Below, one piece after another: positions 33,813 through 45,262 of a DNA stretch of 64,000 nt. The translations under genes and the position numbers were made by a program. Below the pieces are notes generated by a model, which had not been told where the DNA came from, ran no database searches, and was given only the letters and a program-made list of their open reading frames with translations. Location of the stretch: the NCBI GenBank assembly GCA_015680905.1, contig CM027377.1:21972501-22036500 (forward strand), in the 5' to 3' direction. Source of the DNA: Coptis chinensis. Lineage: Eukaryota; Streptophyta; Magnoliopsida; Ranunculales; Ranunculaceae. How positions within the stretch are numbered: the first letter of the stretch is position 1; every line of letters begins with the position of its first letter.

Positions 33813-34415
33813 ATGGCTGTAGGAAGAATAGCAAAAATTCAGCTTGATAAAAAGAAAGTTGATCATTCTTTTGAGCAGATCAAAGCATTGTTAAAAGAAA
33901 AGAAAGATAAGCGGCTGTTTTTAGAGTTGATGGAAAATGAGGGCCAAATAACTTTCAAGGTCTGCAAGGTATGCAACAATATGTGTTATTTAGAGTTGAC
34001 TGATACCATAGGGTAATGTCCAGCAGAAGAAGCAGCATCACCATATCCTCCACCAGGTTTTGCTCCTCCACCACCAGCAAAAGGATTCGGTATGAAATTT
34101 GCTCCAAAAGCTAAACCACAACCAACACCAGTCCCTCCACCACCACCACCACAACCACAAAAAGTCCCTCCACCACCACCACAAGCAGCATCAGCCTCTC
34201 ATTCACCCAGGAAATCAGCAAGATTACACACTCCACTTCCAAGACCATCACAACTTAGTCAATCACAATTACCAGCACGTGAAGCTAAAAAAAATTGTAT
34301 TGGCATTAGCAGCAGTTGGAGTGTGCATGAGCAACAAGAAGAACAAGAACAAGAGGACCTAATGTGTAATGTGTCATGGTCTAGTGTACTGTCTGTTTTA
34401 TGTGCCCAAGTTTGA
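33813..34415 (+). pseudogene. Lys/Pro-rich ORF of unknown function in the MULE
   Basis: Starting at ATG 33813, about 67 codons read a charged segment (IKALLKEKKDKRLFLELMEN, CKVCNNMCYLEL) and stop at 34014-34016. The same frame continues as a Pro-rich stretch (PPPGFAPPPPAKGFG, PTPVPPPPPPQPQK) and then SPRKSARLHTPLPRPSQL. One stop codon therefore separates two parts that look like one product. It is not a known mudrB. It could be an accessory MULE gene or a captured host piece. Confidence 0.4.
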
Positions 34416-34753
34416 TGTTTGTGTTAGTTTGAAGTAGTTTGAATGTTAGAGTCTCTGTTCTATGTTAGAGTCTCTGTTCTATGTTGCTTCAATGATTCAA
34501 GTGTTCTTTGTTTAGAGTGTTTTGAACAACAACAACAACAACAACAACAGTACTACAACTCTTTCAATTAGACTTCAAACATGAAACTTACAACTTCAAA
34601 CATGAAGTTATAACAGTTAGTTACAACTTCAACTTCAACTTCAACTTCAAACTTCAAACTACACTAATGATGATTAAACTAAACAAAATACAAACATTTC
34701 AAACCACCCCTTTCCCTTTCACAGTCACTTGTGCTTCAAATCCTTCACACAAA

Positions 34754-35060
34754 TTATCCGGCCACTTCAATTTGAACACAAACTTTGGACTTCCCATTAG
34801 AACTCCCTATAGACAAGCTCCCCCCAACTTGAGAAGACAACTGACTAGGCTTTTGCTCAGGCATTGACTCCTTCAGAGCATCCTTCATCCATTGAAAACT
34901 TTGGCATTTTGGGCAACTTAAAAACTTTTGACCCCATGAATGAGGTTGTTGTGAAGTTTTCACAAAAGTCCTGGATTGCATCTCTTGCAAGGAGAGCCAA
35001 TCCAAGGGCATCTATCATACCAATGATCAAGCTTTCCACATGAGAAGCAAGTATGAGCCT
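34754..35060 (-). pseudogene. CCHC/GRF zinc-finger gene fragment in the MULE
   Basis: On the minus strand one frame reads CFSCGKLDHWYDRCP and then SPCKRCNPG. After a shift near 34985 it continues RTFVKTSQQPHSWGQKFLSC and PKCQSFQWMKDALKE. This is a zinc knuckle followed by a GRF-type zinc finger (TS..P.S.GRKF..CP.C..FQW), seen in plant nucleic-acid-binding proteins. It lies on the strand opposite the transposase and just inside the right inverted repeat, where captured fragments of Pack-MULEs usually lie. Confidence 0.6.
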
Positions 35061-35301
35061 GAAATTTCAACAATTAGTTTTCCTACTTTAATTAGTTTTC
35101 CATTGCTACCTGAATTAAGGTACAAAGTCGAGGAAATACCTTCTCCATTTGTGCTTTGGACGAAACAAGTTCACCACAACCTCCCATTTGTGCTTTGGAC
35201 GAGTCAATTGCATCCATTTCCATTTAAGAGAAACTTCTCCTACTTAAAGAGGGAAGAGCCCAACGTTAAAATCTAACAGTCTGATTCTGCACGAACCAAC
35301 T

Positions 35302-35676
35302 TATTGAACCAAATTATGAACCATTGATTTCACTTCACAGGATGCTGACACGTGGCAAATGAGGGAAAATGATTGATGGTAGTTTGGTCAATTCAAGTTA
35401 ACAAGGGTATTGGGTGTCATTTAGGGAAAATATTTTGGTTCGTTAGATTAAATGAGAGGGATGATGCCACGTGTCAATTTGCAAGCTTTTGGTCTTGATA
35501 GAGTCAATAGACATATTCGTCATTTTGCCTGTTCAGGGGTAAATGTGTCTTTACACATGCACAAAACGGAATCAGTTGAGTCAGCTATGAAATTGGAGAC
35601 GTAAGTCTAATATGCAAAAAACTGGAGACGGAAGTCTAATTCAATAAGCTAGTGGGGACGTAAGTCTAAAAAACTG
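35302..35676 (-). repeat. MULE right terminal inverted repeat
   Basis: Inverted partner of 28429-28803, ending AAGTCTAAAAAACTG directly before the 9-base duplication. Differences from the left arm are few enough to align throughout by eye. Confidence 0.88.
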
Positions 35677-35685
35677 AAGAAAATA

Positions 35686-36312
35686 TATTCATTTATAAAT
35701 TACCTTAGATTCTTACTACCAAACTCAATCGTTGCTTTCTAAAATATCCTGAGACATCGCAATAAATGTCTGTCTTTGTGATATAACTCAATTTTTCACG
35801 GCCTAAAAAACCTGAGCAGCATATGCATATATTTATACAACGCCAGTACCCTGGCAGACCCAGACGCACTGTAAACAACATACTATTAGGGATCGATAAG
35901 CTCAACGTAATAGATGAACAGAAGAACCATATAAAAGCTTGTAGTTGTCTAATTTTCTTGCTATATTGTACCAGTGTTGTTAAAGACATGCTATTTGCAA
36001 CATGATCGATGGCATACTGAGGCAAAATATATGGTGACATCTTCTCTGTTACATTTCCTCGTTTCGCATTTCCAATTTGCACATCCTATGAATTTAATAA
36101 TTTTCTCTTAAGAAAAAAAAAATCAGGTCACAAACTCTCCTTCAGTTGTTCTTGCCTTGGATAAGTTTTTTGTCTTTTTGTCTTTGACCTCTTCCTAAGT
36201 CTGCTTTGCACAACGAAGGACAATGAATTTGCAACATGAGCAATGTTCTAGTTTTAGAGTTTACAGAACATTATATGCCTTATAAATTTGCAACATGAGC
36301 AATGTTATAGTT
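35686..36312. other. Spacer, no gene seen
   Basis: AT-rich sequence with short open frames on both strands that lack recognisable domains. Near its right end TTTGCAACATGAGCAATGTT occurs twice (about 36229-36248 and 36288-36307), a short direct repeat of unknown origin just before the MITE. Confidence 0.45.
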
Positions 36313-36315
36313 TTA

Positions 36316-36744
36316 GGGGGTGTTTGGATCCTATTTATTTATTACCAAAAAGTGTTTATTAGTGAAAAAACATTTTTTTAAAAAATAAATGTGTTTGGTC
36401 TCTATTTAAAAAAAAAAATAGTTTTTCATCCAAAAAACACTTTTTGGTCCCAAAAATTTGTTTTATGATAATTAGGTAAAATTTGTTTTTCAAGTTAAAA
36501 AACTATTTTTCTTTGAAGAAAACACTTTGGGTGCAAGGCAAATGAACTTCCCGGATGTTTTAGACTTTAATGATTTATGCCGCGATATGCCAAAATATAT
36601 TGAAAAACATAGTGTGAAATCTGATTTGATAAAATAGCTTTTAAGAAAAATCACAACCAAACATATTTATTGAAAAATTGTTTTTAGAATAAATATTTTT
36701 TCAAAAAAATGCTTTTTAAGAAAAAATGAGAACCAAACACCCCC
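36316..36744 (+). mobile_element. Tourist-like MITE (429 bp)
   Basis: Inverted ends GGGGGTGTTTGG and CCAAACACCCCC are flanked by TTA on both sides (36313-36315 and 36745-36747), the PIF/Harbinger pattern. The interior is A/T-rich with runs of A and T and has no coding capacity. It is the better-preserved relative of 393-816, in the opposite orientation. Confidence 0.92.
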
Positions 36745-36922
36745 TTAGAATATATGCATTAGAACTTTTGTAAAAGTTTTGGGGGTGCAAAACCTTATAG
36801 TCGATCTGGCCAATTTTATAGCACCAAATCTTTGGGTTTGTCGTCGCACCCCCACGCAATACCTGGTTCCATCTATATAAGAACGTTTCATAGTACTAAG
36901 ACCAAAGTTGTTATATGTCTAA

Positions 36923-37431
36923 GAGCATCTTTAGGAGTGATATCAACCTAGCATCAAACAATTTGGTGTTTTTTCAACTTCAGGAGAGTCACATGTTGAT
37001 GAAAACACTAAAAAAATACCAAACCAAATACCAAATCGGCCAATATTTGGTTCCAGGTTTGGTGCTGTATCAAATCACTCACGCGGTGTTGCCAAAACCG
37101 CACGGTTTTGCCAACACCACGTGGGCTTGGGCTTCTAATTGGGCTTATATGGCGCAGTTTTGTGAAAACTGCACCAGAGATTGAGAAAGAAAAAAAAAAG
37201 AAAAAAGTTTATGTGCGATATATGGCGCGGTTTTCTCAAAACCGCGTAGGCTTGGGCCTGTCAGTTGGGCTTTAGTGGCGCTGTTTTGGAAAAACCGCGT
37301 GGACTATATGGCGCGGTTTATCCAAAACCGCGTAGTTTGATGTCGAAAATTTGATGTTGTTCCTAAAGTTGCTTGGTGTTTTTTTGGTTCAAAATTTTGG
37401 TGTTTTTTTGGTAGCTCCCCTAAAGATGCTC
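36923..37431. mobile_element. Tourist-like MITE with GC hairpins (509 bp)
   Basis: Inverted ends GAGCATCTTTAGGAG and, read inward, GAGCATCTTTAGGGGAG are flanked by TAA at 36920-36922 and 37432-37434. The interior carries about five small hairpins of the form GGCGCGGTTTT-loop-AAAACCGCG between 37085 and 37340, separated by GGCTTGGGC-like spacers. There is no coding capacity. Confidence 0.9.
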
Positions 37432-37695
37432 TAAAAACATTTTAGAGTACAAGACCAAGGAAGTAGTAAACTTGAGTAAACATAAATTCACTTGAGTAAA
37501 CATAAATTCTTGGTTTTGTATAACCACTTATATTAACCAGTACAAATTTGAAGTTTAAAACAACTACAATGCCGACTTTTCACCTGATGCCCATGGCAAA
37601 CAATGTAGACTTTCCAGTTGAATAGCCGTTACTCTTAGCGACATGATGTTACCAATTAACAATGCTATTGGTATGAGAAAAGGATCTGAATAATG

Positions 37696-38710
37696 CTACA
37701 CCCTGAAATGGGAAGTCATATTTCTTGAGGTCCTTCTCATCCAGATCATAAAGGAAACACTGGTTTTCCAATAGGCACATATGGCGCGACTTATCTGGAA
37801 TTTGAAACATATACTATGCATTTTGGTCCACCGGCAGCGGTCTGTAACTCTGTCGTTTGTAACCCATATATCTAATTGCTTGTACAAAACAAGTTCTGTT
37901 ATGCACAGATATCCCTTTATCTCTAACAATTTTGACATTTGAAGAGGATATGGACGGAATTTTTGTCTCCCTGAGTTTTTCTTTTACAACATCCAACTGG
38001 ATCATACTAACGACCTAGCAACCAATGTAACTCATTGTTCACCAATGTGTGTGATGGTACAGGATACAATCTCAAGAGTGGTGCAGGAAAATATGTCCAT
38101 TGAGTACTAGAACTAGTCTCCCCTGCACCTTCTTTACTGCTAGTATGGTAACTTGGTATTTTGAAAACCAAGCGTGTGATCAACCCGTAACATATCCCAA
38201 ATACCTTGTATTTTCCATTGATTGACAACGCATCATGAACTAAAGCCCAGTTATGCACAGTACTGGGGTTTCTAGGGAGCCTTGTACATTGGCGCGTCAT
38301 GGGATTACAGACATACAGTAAAGAAGATCCATCTCGTCCAGTGATAGTTCTGCTCATAAGCACATTAGTAAGAGTAAACCATTACAAGAAGCTACTAACT
38401 GAAGTTCTTCGTTCAACAATTCTTGGAACTGTAGAGGCAACTGGAATTCCTTCAGTTCGGGATATTCCACTTGTAAATTGATGGAGAAGTAACACTGATT
38501 TTTGGCCGATCGTCCGTCGTTCAGATGAAGGATAACACATTCTTCTTGTGAATTATTCCAACGCTTGAGATATGCATGCGCAAAGTAAGGATGAGATATC
38601 AAGTTGAACCAGAGTTTGCATACGTACTTCAGTTTGATGATGGACTTTGGGGGAACTCTTTGTAATATGGTTGAGACGATCTCTTCTGGCCGGTATGCCT
38701 TGCATATCAT
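37696..38710 (-). pseudogene. F-box protein pseudogene
   Basis: The frame starts at 38710 (ICKAYRPEEIVSTILQRVPP, KSIIKLKYVCKLWFNLISHP), a clear F-box, and continues to CNGLLLL. It shifts near 38355 to LLYVCNPMTRQCTRLPR and NELHWLLGR, hits a stop near 38005, then reads VVKEKLRETKIPSISSSNVK and shifts again near 37930 to LEIKGYLCITE, KQLDIWVTND and RWTKMHSICF. At least three breaks in a family that normally lacks introns mean a dead gene. The motif order matches the intact F-box gene at 10126-11328 (NPITRNCTTLPR, LEVKGSLCLTD, QLDIWVLH), so the two are diverged paralogues on the same strand, now about 26 kb apart because of transposon insertion. Confidence 0.85.
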
Positions 38711-39331
38711 CTGCCATTAAATTAACTTCCTCCAAGGTTTCAGGATAAACAAACGTGGTCGATGGTAAACTTCAAGGATTGTAAAGATTTTAGGAAACTG
38801 CTAATAATAAACAAGGTACCGGTAATTGAGCAGTCTAACTGAATTAGGAAATTAAAATTTAATTAAAAAAATAAATTTAAAGAAATTAAGTTGAATGTCG
38901 AAACCAACTCAAAAGCCTTGAGCCCTGGACAGCTAGATTATGTATGCAGACGAGTATTGGACTTATTGACCTCATCAACATGTTTGTGAGCCAGAACAAA
39001 ATTAAATTTTACCTGACTAGTATATATGGCCCCTTTAAAACGAAACGGACGCAACTTATTTGTTTTACTGTAGTACGTTCACTAAAAAACCATAGCTTCA
39101 AGCCTTCAACCATAGGTTTATGCAGGATTGGCAGTTTGGCACGAGGAAAAATTTGTCATGGGGTCGGCCACACTATGAGGCAGTACCCTACCTCATTTCT
39201 TGTTGTCGACATGTCCTCATTGTGGTAATAAGATGTCTTCACTCTTGGACTGGAAAAACGGTGCTAAATGTCCTGCAATATAACGGTGCTAAATGTAATA
39301 AGATGTCGACATGTCCTGCAATATAACGGTG
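38711..39331. other. Spacer left of the large LTR element
   Basis: This is the upstream region of the F-box pseudogene followed by unassigned sequence. Its right end contains a short tandem duplication described at 39268-39340. No gene is supported; short frames near 38944-39326 have no recognisable domain. Confidence 0.45.
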
Positions 39332-39340
39332 CTAAATGTA
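39268..39340 (+). repeat. 30-bp direct repeat at the LTR insertion site
   Basis: A 30-base sequence starting ATGTCCTGCAATATAACGG occurs at 39268-39297 and 39311-39340. The second copy runs four bases into the LTR, which starts TGTA. A shorter repeat, GTAATAAGATGTC, occurs at about 39224 and 39294. Confidence 0.8.
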
Positions 39341-41529
39341 GGAATTTATTTCAAAAATATACTTATTGTTAAGTAAACAAGAAATCAAATTGATATAACA
39401 AATATATTATGAACAAACCTTTAATTTCAACAAATAAACAAACCTTTTAGTTCAACGAATGAACTTAATTTTGTCAATGATTAAATCCGAGCCTAGTCAC
39501 TACACCAGATTTAAAAAAAAAGACAAAGCTACCGACACTTTTGTTTTGTCTTTTTGTGAGTACGCCCACCACGTGTCGTTGAACTCCCCTAAGCGTCGGA
39601 TCACATTATCACAACAACTGTTTACTACAAAACTTGTTTCGTTCTCTCCATCGCAGCATAGAAGAAACAAAAATATATTATTATTTTTCACTCTCAAAAT
39701 AATCAAAATCACTCTCAAAATAAGAAAAATCACTCTAAAAAACCACTCTCAAAATCTTTATAATATTTGATCGATCCTCAAATCGCTATCTTCAGCAAAT
39801 CTACAATATCTTCAGGTAATTTCAATTATTTCTTTATCAAATCTACAATCTCTTTATCAGATCTAAGCTATTTCGTTTAGATTTTAACGTTTTTTAAAGT
39901 TTAATTCATATAATCTTTAAACATGTAATCAGATTCGAAATTAGTTAAACAGAGTAGTATTGTAATCAGGTTCGAAATTAGTGCTTTAATTAGTGATTCA
40001 TATTCTGTTTAACGGTGATTGAGAGGGGCAGTGATCTGCTTTTAGTACATTTTTATTTTGAGGTATATCATATATGTATTTTTGTGTGTGTGTACATACC
40101 TTTTCTCAATTTTATATATGTGTTGTAAAGGATGCCTTAATTTGCTTAGGTAGTAGACTAGATAAGTTGTGTTTTCAGTGTTATGTTAGCTTCACAAGTC
40201 ACTGTGATGTAATCAATATCCTTGTTTGGACAAAGTAACAGTTTTAGACTACTATGGATGGAGCGGGCGAGGTTTTGCTTGATATCGTTTAGAAGGGGAG
40301 GTTTACTTGTATGTTTATTTATTTGTTGGAAGGGCAGTAACATTCCTTTGGTGAAAATTGTCTCTATTGAGACAATGAAAAAACAATGAAGTTCTGACAT
40401 TGTTACAAACAAAGATTTTACCCGAAAAGTTTGTATTATTAATGTAGAATGGAATGAGTAATACTGGGAAGAGGAAGCAGGTTATGTTTGAGTTCATGCT
40501 GATTTCCATCACTTAGGTTTTTTTATTGCAAGACAATGGTCTTACTTCTGAGAAGGTTGAGCAAAAGAGAGAAAATATAAACTATTATGATCGATTAAGT
40601 TGGATATTTCGAACAATTGTGAACTAAAGTGGTCATCGATATGTTGCTAGTCATTTGTGTATATCGGTTAGAAATTTGCCATTGTATTATAGCGAAAGTG
40701 CATATACAACCTCACAGATAGCAGTAGCAGGGTTGGTTTCTCTATTGTTCCTATTCCATCCTATTAGTTCCTACGAGATCTGCTTGCTATTGGTTTTGGC
40801 ATAGTGCTATCTAACTGATTAGAAAATATAGAAGTAAACAAAAGTTAAAAAAAACTTATTGGTTCCAATTTTGGTTTGACTAATATGTTCAAGTCACTGA
40901 AATTGTTCATGTCACTAATAATGCAGAGTATATGACCTTACTATTCCACTAATTAGAAACAATTTTGTCGCTAAAATGTAGTGTGGAAAAACCCAAAAAC
41001 ATCAATAAGAGAGGTGTTTTACCAGCAAAGATTTCCACCATAATCAAGTCTCAATGACACGAGACTTGACGGGTTTGAGTCGTGTTTTTCTAGGTCAGTT
41101 GTCTAAGTTATGTTCTCTAGTACTCACTCTGTCTGGAATAGATACAATTTGTGAAGAAAAGGAAAATGATAACTTGCTGATAATGTCAGTTCTACCTTAC
41201 CGTAAAGTAAAGTTCGTAGATGTTGAAAAATTGTTAGTGTAACTATTTTGTTTGTCGTGTATTTTCAGAATAGGTAATGGCATATGCTGTTTAGCTGACT
41301 TGGGTTTACTTTATTTTGATGTTTTGACATGTTTTATTAGTTTCCATGCACTTAACTGAAGATTTTTGAATGAGCATGCGAAAATTTCATGAGTTTTTGT
41401 GAGTTTAAATGGATAATGAAGACTTATTATTTTGTTTTTAGTTATAGATTGTTCATAATGTTGTGAAATAATATGTACTTATCTACATATTGCATTAAGT
41501 AGGGATGAGTTTGTCACGTCCGCACGAGA

Positions 41530-44500
41530 GTGGATGAAGAAAATCGAGTGGGGAGTGATGCATATCTAGATGGAATCGAATCATTCCTTGAATTCATGAG
41601 GGATAGTTTAGGAAAAGGAACTTGGTCTTCTTGTCTGTGTGCCAAGTGTTGCAATGTTCGTGGAATGGTTGATCCAAAAACCATTTTTGTTCATTTGGTT
41701 CGTTATGGATTTGATGAGTCTTACACTACATGGTATTTTCATGGGGAGTCATTTGTAAACAATGTTGGGAATTTTGAACCTTTTGGTTCATCCTTTCATA
41801 ACTCTCCCGAAGATACCCATCCTCAAGAAATTAACTTTGTGAATGAAGAGCTTAGGACTGTCCAACTTGATGATTTGGATGAATTCGTAGATAAGATTAG
41901 TTCGGATGAAGATTTCAATGCGGATGAGATAAGTTCGGATGAAAATGTGGATGTCGATTGCCATAATGAACAATGTAACCAAAATCCAGTTAATTTAAAA
42001 AAGGAGATGAAGTTCAATAATTTGTGGGAGGATGTGAAGAGACCAATATATTCCTCATGCAGACAAGAAAAGACTAAGTTATCAGTAACAGTTGAGTTGA
42101 TGAACCTCAAGACAAAACATTAGTGGTCTGATAATAGCTTCACAGAATTATTGGATACGCTAAGAGATATTCTTCCTGAAGATAATACATTGCCTCTGTC
42201 TGTATATGAGGCTAAAAGGCTGATTAAATCTTTAGGTATGGACTATGAAACAATCGATGCATGTCCCAATAATTGCATTTTGTATTGGAAAACACTTGAA
42301 GCTCTTCAAGAGTGTCCTAAATGTGGTGTGAGCAGATGGAAGAATGTTGAAGCTGTTGATCTTACAGACAAGAAAAAGGCTAAACCCGTACCAGCAAAAG
42401 TCTTGAGATACTTCCCATTAATACCTAGGTTACAAAGATTGTATAGGTAAGGCTTTGGCTTCAATACTTGTACGTTATCGCATTTACTTCTTACCCTTTG
42501 AATCAATCAGTTTTTAATGAAATATATGTATATATATTTTTTTTAGTGTTCCATAGATTGCGGAGAACATGACATGGCATTCGAGGGCCGTGGTTGACGA
42601 AAATAGAGTGAGACATCCGGTTGACTCTCTCAATTGGAGTACAGTTGATGCAAAGTGGCCAGAATTTTCTGCTGAGCCACGCAATGTCCGTCTGGGACTT
42701 GTGACAGATGGATTTAATCCGTTTTCTCATTCTAATAGTTCTTATTCGTGTTGGCCTGTTATGATTGTTCCATATAATCTCCCGCCATCTCTTTGTATGG
42801 TTAAACAGTTTATTATGTTGTCCATGTTGATACACAGGAAAAGTAGTCCAGGGGAAAGACATTGATATGTCTATTTGCAACCCCTAATCTCCGAGTTGAA
42901 TGAGTTGTGGTCTACAGGCACCAAAACATACGACTCTCATAGTAACACCACATTTACTATGAAAGCAGTTTTGTTGTGGGCCATACATGATTTCCCTGCG
43001 TTTGGCATGTTATCGGGTTGTAAGACTGGTGGAAATTATGGTTGTCCTCCATGCGGCGAAAAGACATATTCAATTAGGTTAAAACATGGGAATAAGAATG
43101 CATATATGGGCACTAGGAGATTTCTTCCAGGAGGATCATCCTTTTAGGTGACAAAAAAGACCATTTGATGGGAAGGAAGAACATGGGGAAGCTCCAAGAA
43201 GATTGAGTGGTTCCGAGGTAAAAAGCAAAGTGGAAAGTTTTGAAACGGTTTATGGAAAGGTAGCACGAAAGAAAGGGAAAAAAAAATGTTGATGATGAGG
43301 GCGTGACTGCATGGTCGAAAAGATCAAAACTCTTTGACTTGCCGTATTGGGAGGTAGCTTTCCATTTCTTAATTTGGTTTGTCGTACATCATTATACATC
43401 ATTGTAATTTGTGTGTTTTCGTGATTAACAGTTCTTGTTTAGTCCTCACAATGTGGATGTAATGCATGTGGAGAAAAACGTAGCCGAGAACCTTATTGCG
43501 ACAATTTTGGAAATGGACAAAAGCAAGGATGGTTTGCAAGCACGCTTAGACTTGAAGGAGATGAATATAAAGCAACACTTGTGGCCAAAAGAAGTGGGAA
43601 ATAAGTTGTTGCTACCAAAGGTTGATTTTACTTTATCCCAATCTGAAAAAAAATTGTTCTTTGAGACCTTAGCCACATTAAAGGTACCTATAGGATATAG
43701 TTCCAATTGGAAGCAACGGGTGAGCAAGGAAGATTTTCAATTAAAAGGCTTGAAGTCGCATGATTATCATGTAATGATGCAACAACTTTTGCCGTTATTA
43801 CTCATGCATTACTTTAAAGAACATAAGCAATTCATGAGTAACAATCCGACAATTGTCAACATTTTTCAACATCCTTTGCTCCAAAGAAATATACCTCGAT
43901 GAGCTTGAAGCTGCTAGACAAAGAGTGATTGAAGCGTTGTGCGTTTTTGAGAAGTATTTTCCTCCTTCATTCTTTGTCATCATGATGCACCTTGTTGTGC
44001 ATTTGGCGGAAGAGGTAGAACTTTGTGGACCTGTTTGGTGTCGGTGGATGTATGTTTTCGAACGGTAAGTTTTATGAGTGAGCTATCTATATTTTTGTTA
44101 TTTGATATGAGTAACATATGTTGTTAATTTGTACTAGGATGATGAGAGACTACAAGAGGTATGTAAAGAATCCAACACATCTTGAAGGTTGTATTGTTGA
44201 GCGTTACGTTGTCGAGGAATCAATAATGTATTGTATGGAGCATATGCCTGATGGTTCAAAGGGAAGCTACAAGCGAGGTAAAGAGAGATTCATGGATGAC
44301 ACAGGAGAGCTGACAAATGAGAAACCTCTCAATAAGAAAGGCGTATATAGATTGAGTAATGTGCAATACGAACAAGTACGTAGATGGGTGTTGCAGTGCT
44401 CAAAACTTTCTATTCCATGGCAAAAGTAAGTCTACTCTTGTCATGTTTATAATGTTATATATGAGACTGTGAAACTCTAAAGACCTATTTAACTTGTCTC

Positions 44501-45262
44501 TTATGTCATTTCATTGTAGGAAATACCAAATATACTTGCAAAGATTTAAACCGAGTGGTCGTAAGAGAAAAGGAAACACCGAAACACCAATGAGTTTTAT
44601 TCCTTGGTTAAGGGAACAAGTATAGTTTCAGTACCTTAGTAATCACTTAGAGTAACACGTAGGATCATGTAGTTCTTGTAGAATAATATTAGCTTTTGTG
44701 GATTTTTGACAGCTACAAAATGAAGAGGTTTCTCCCATCAAGAGACTTGGCGATGGTCCCAACTTCCAAACGATTTAGGTATAACACATACCAAGCCAAT
44801 GGATATGTGTTTTCTCTTCTTGAATGGGACACTAACAAGACAACTCAGAATTCGGAATTAAAATGAATCGATGACTAACTTTAGTGCAAGTGCAAAGGAT
44901 AAGAAGCTCGTGGTCCGATGATACTACTTATTATGGGATCATTAGACAAATTCTCGAACTTCGACTACTTTGATTTCACTATAACCGTTTTTTTGTTGTG
45001 ATTGGGTTAGTGTGGAAGATAAAGTGAATGGATGTTACACTGATCCGGATATTAATTTAACATTAAATGGATTTGAGCAAGTTTAAAGGAAGTTCAAGAT
45101 TGTAGATGAGCCTTTTATTCTTGCCTCACAAGCATCACATGTTTTTTATTGCAAAGACCTAATGAGGAGTGGTTGGAATGTCGTGTTACATGCTCCAAAG
45201 AGAATGACTAGAGACATGGATGCGTATGAAAACCCTTTAGTTTTTGAGTCAAGATTGTAACG
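41530..45262 (+). pseudogene. TNP2-type CACTA transposase, broken
   Basis: Domains occur in the usual order. The transposase-associated N-terminal domain is at 41530-41780 (GSDAYLDGIESFLEFMRDSL, YTTWYFHGES). A Cys-containing segment follows at 42180-42420 (YEAKRLIKSLGMDYETIDAC, ECPKCGVSRWK). The tnp2 domain is at 42560-43150 (NVRLGLVTDGFNPFSHSNSS, TMKAVLLWAIHDFPAFGMLS, CKTGGNYGCPPCGE). Then come FSPHNVDVMHVEKNVAENLI and DUF4218 (FFVIMMHLVVHLAEEVELCG, WMYVFERMMRDYKRYVKNP). A degenerate DUF4216-like tail lies at 44700-45260. Introns around 42450-42545, 43350-43430, 44066-44137 and 44427-44519 are plausible. Frameshifts near the start and at 42866, and stops in the tail, make it inactive. Confidence 0.85.
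44214..44243 (+). repeat. 30-bp sequence duplicated at 45457-45486
   Basis: Thirty bases beginning GAGGAATCAATAATGTATTG are identical at both places. The first copy is transposase coding sequence (YVVEESIMYCMEH); the second is in degenerate non-coding sequence 1.2 kb downstream. Confidence 0.85.

Larger units (their letters stand above)
28429..35676 (+). mobile_element. Mutator-like element (MULE), 7.2 kb
   Basis: The ends CAGTTTTTTAGACTTACGTC and its inverted partner continue as long inverted repeats of about 375 bases. They are flanked by the exact 9-base duplication AAGAAAATA (28420-28428 and 35677-35685), the MULE hallmark. Inside is a mudrA-type transposase on +, a MITE inserted in it, and further coding-like pieces between 32.6 and 35.1 kb not found in a minimal MULE. 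The element is structurally complete but its transposase is broken. Confidence 0.95.
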
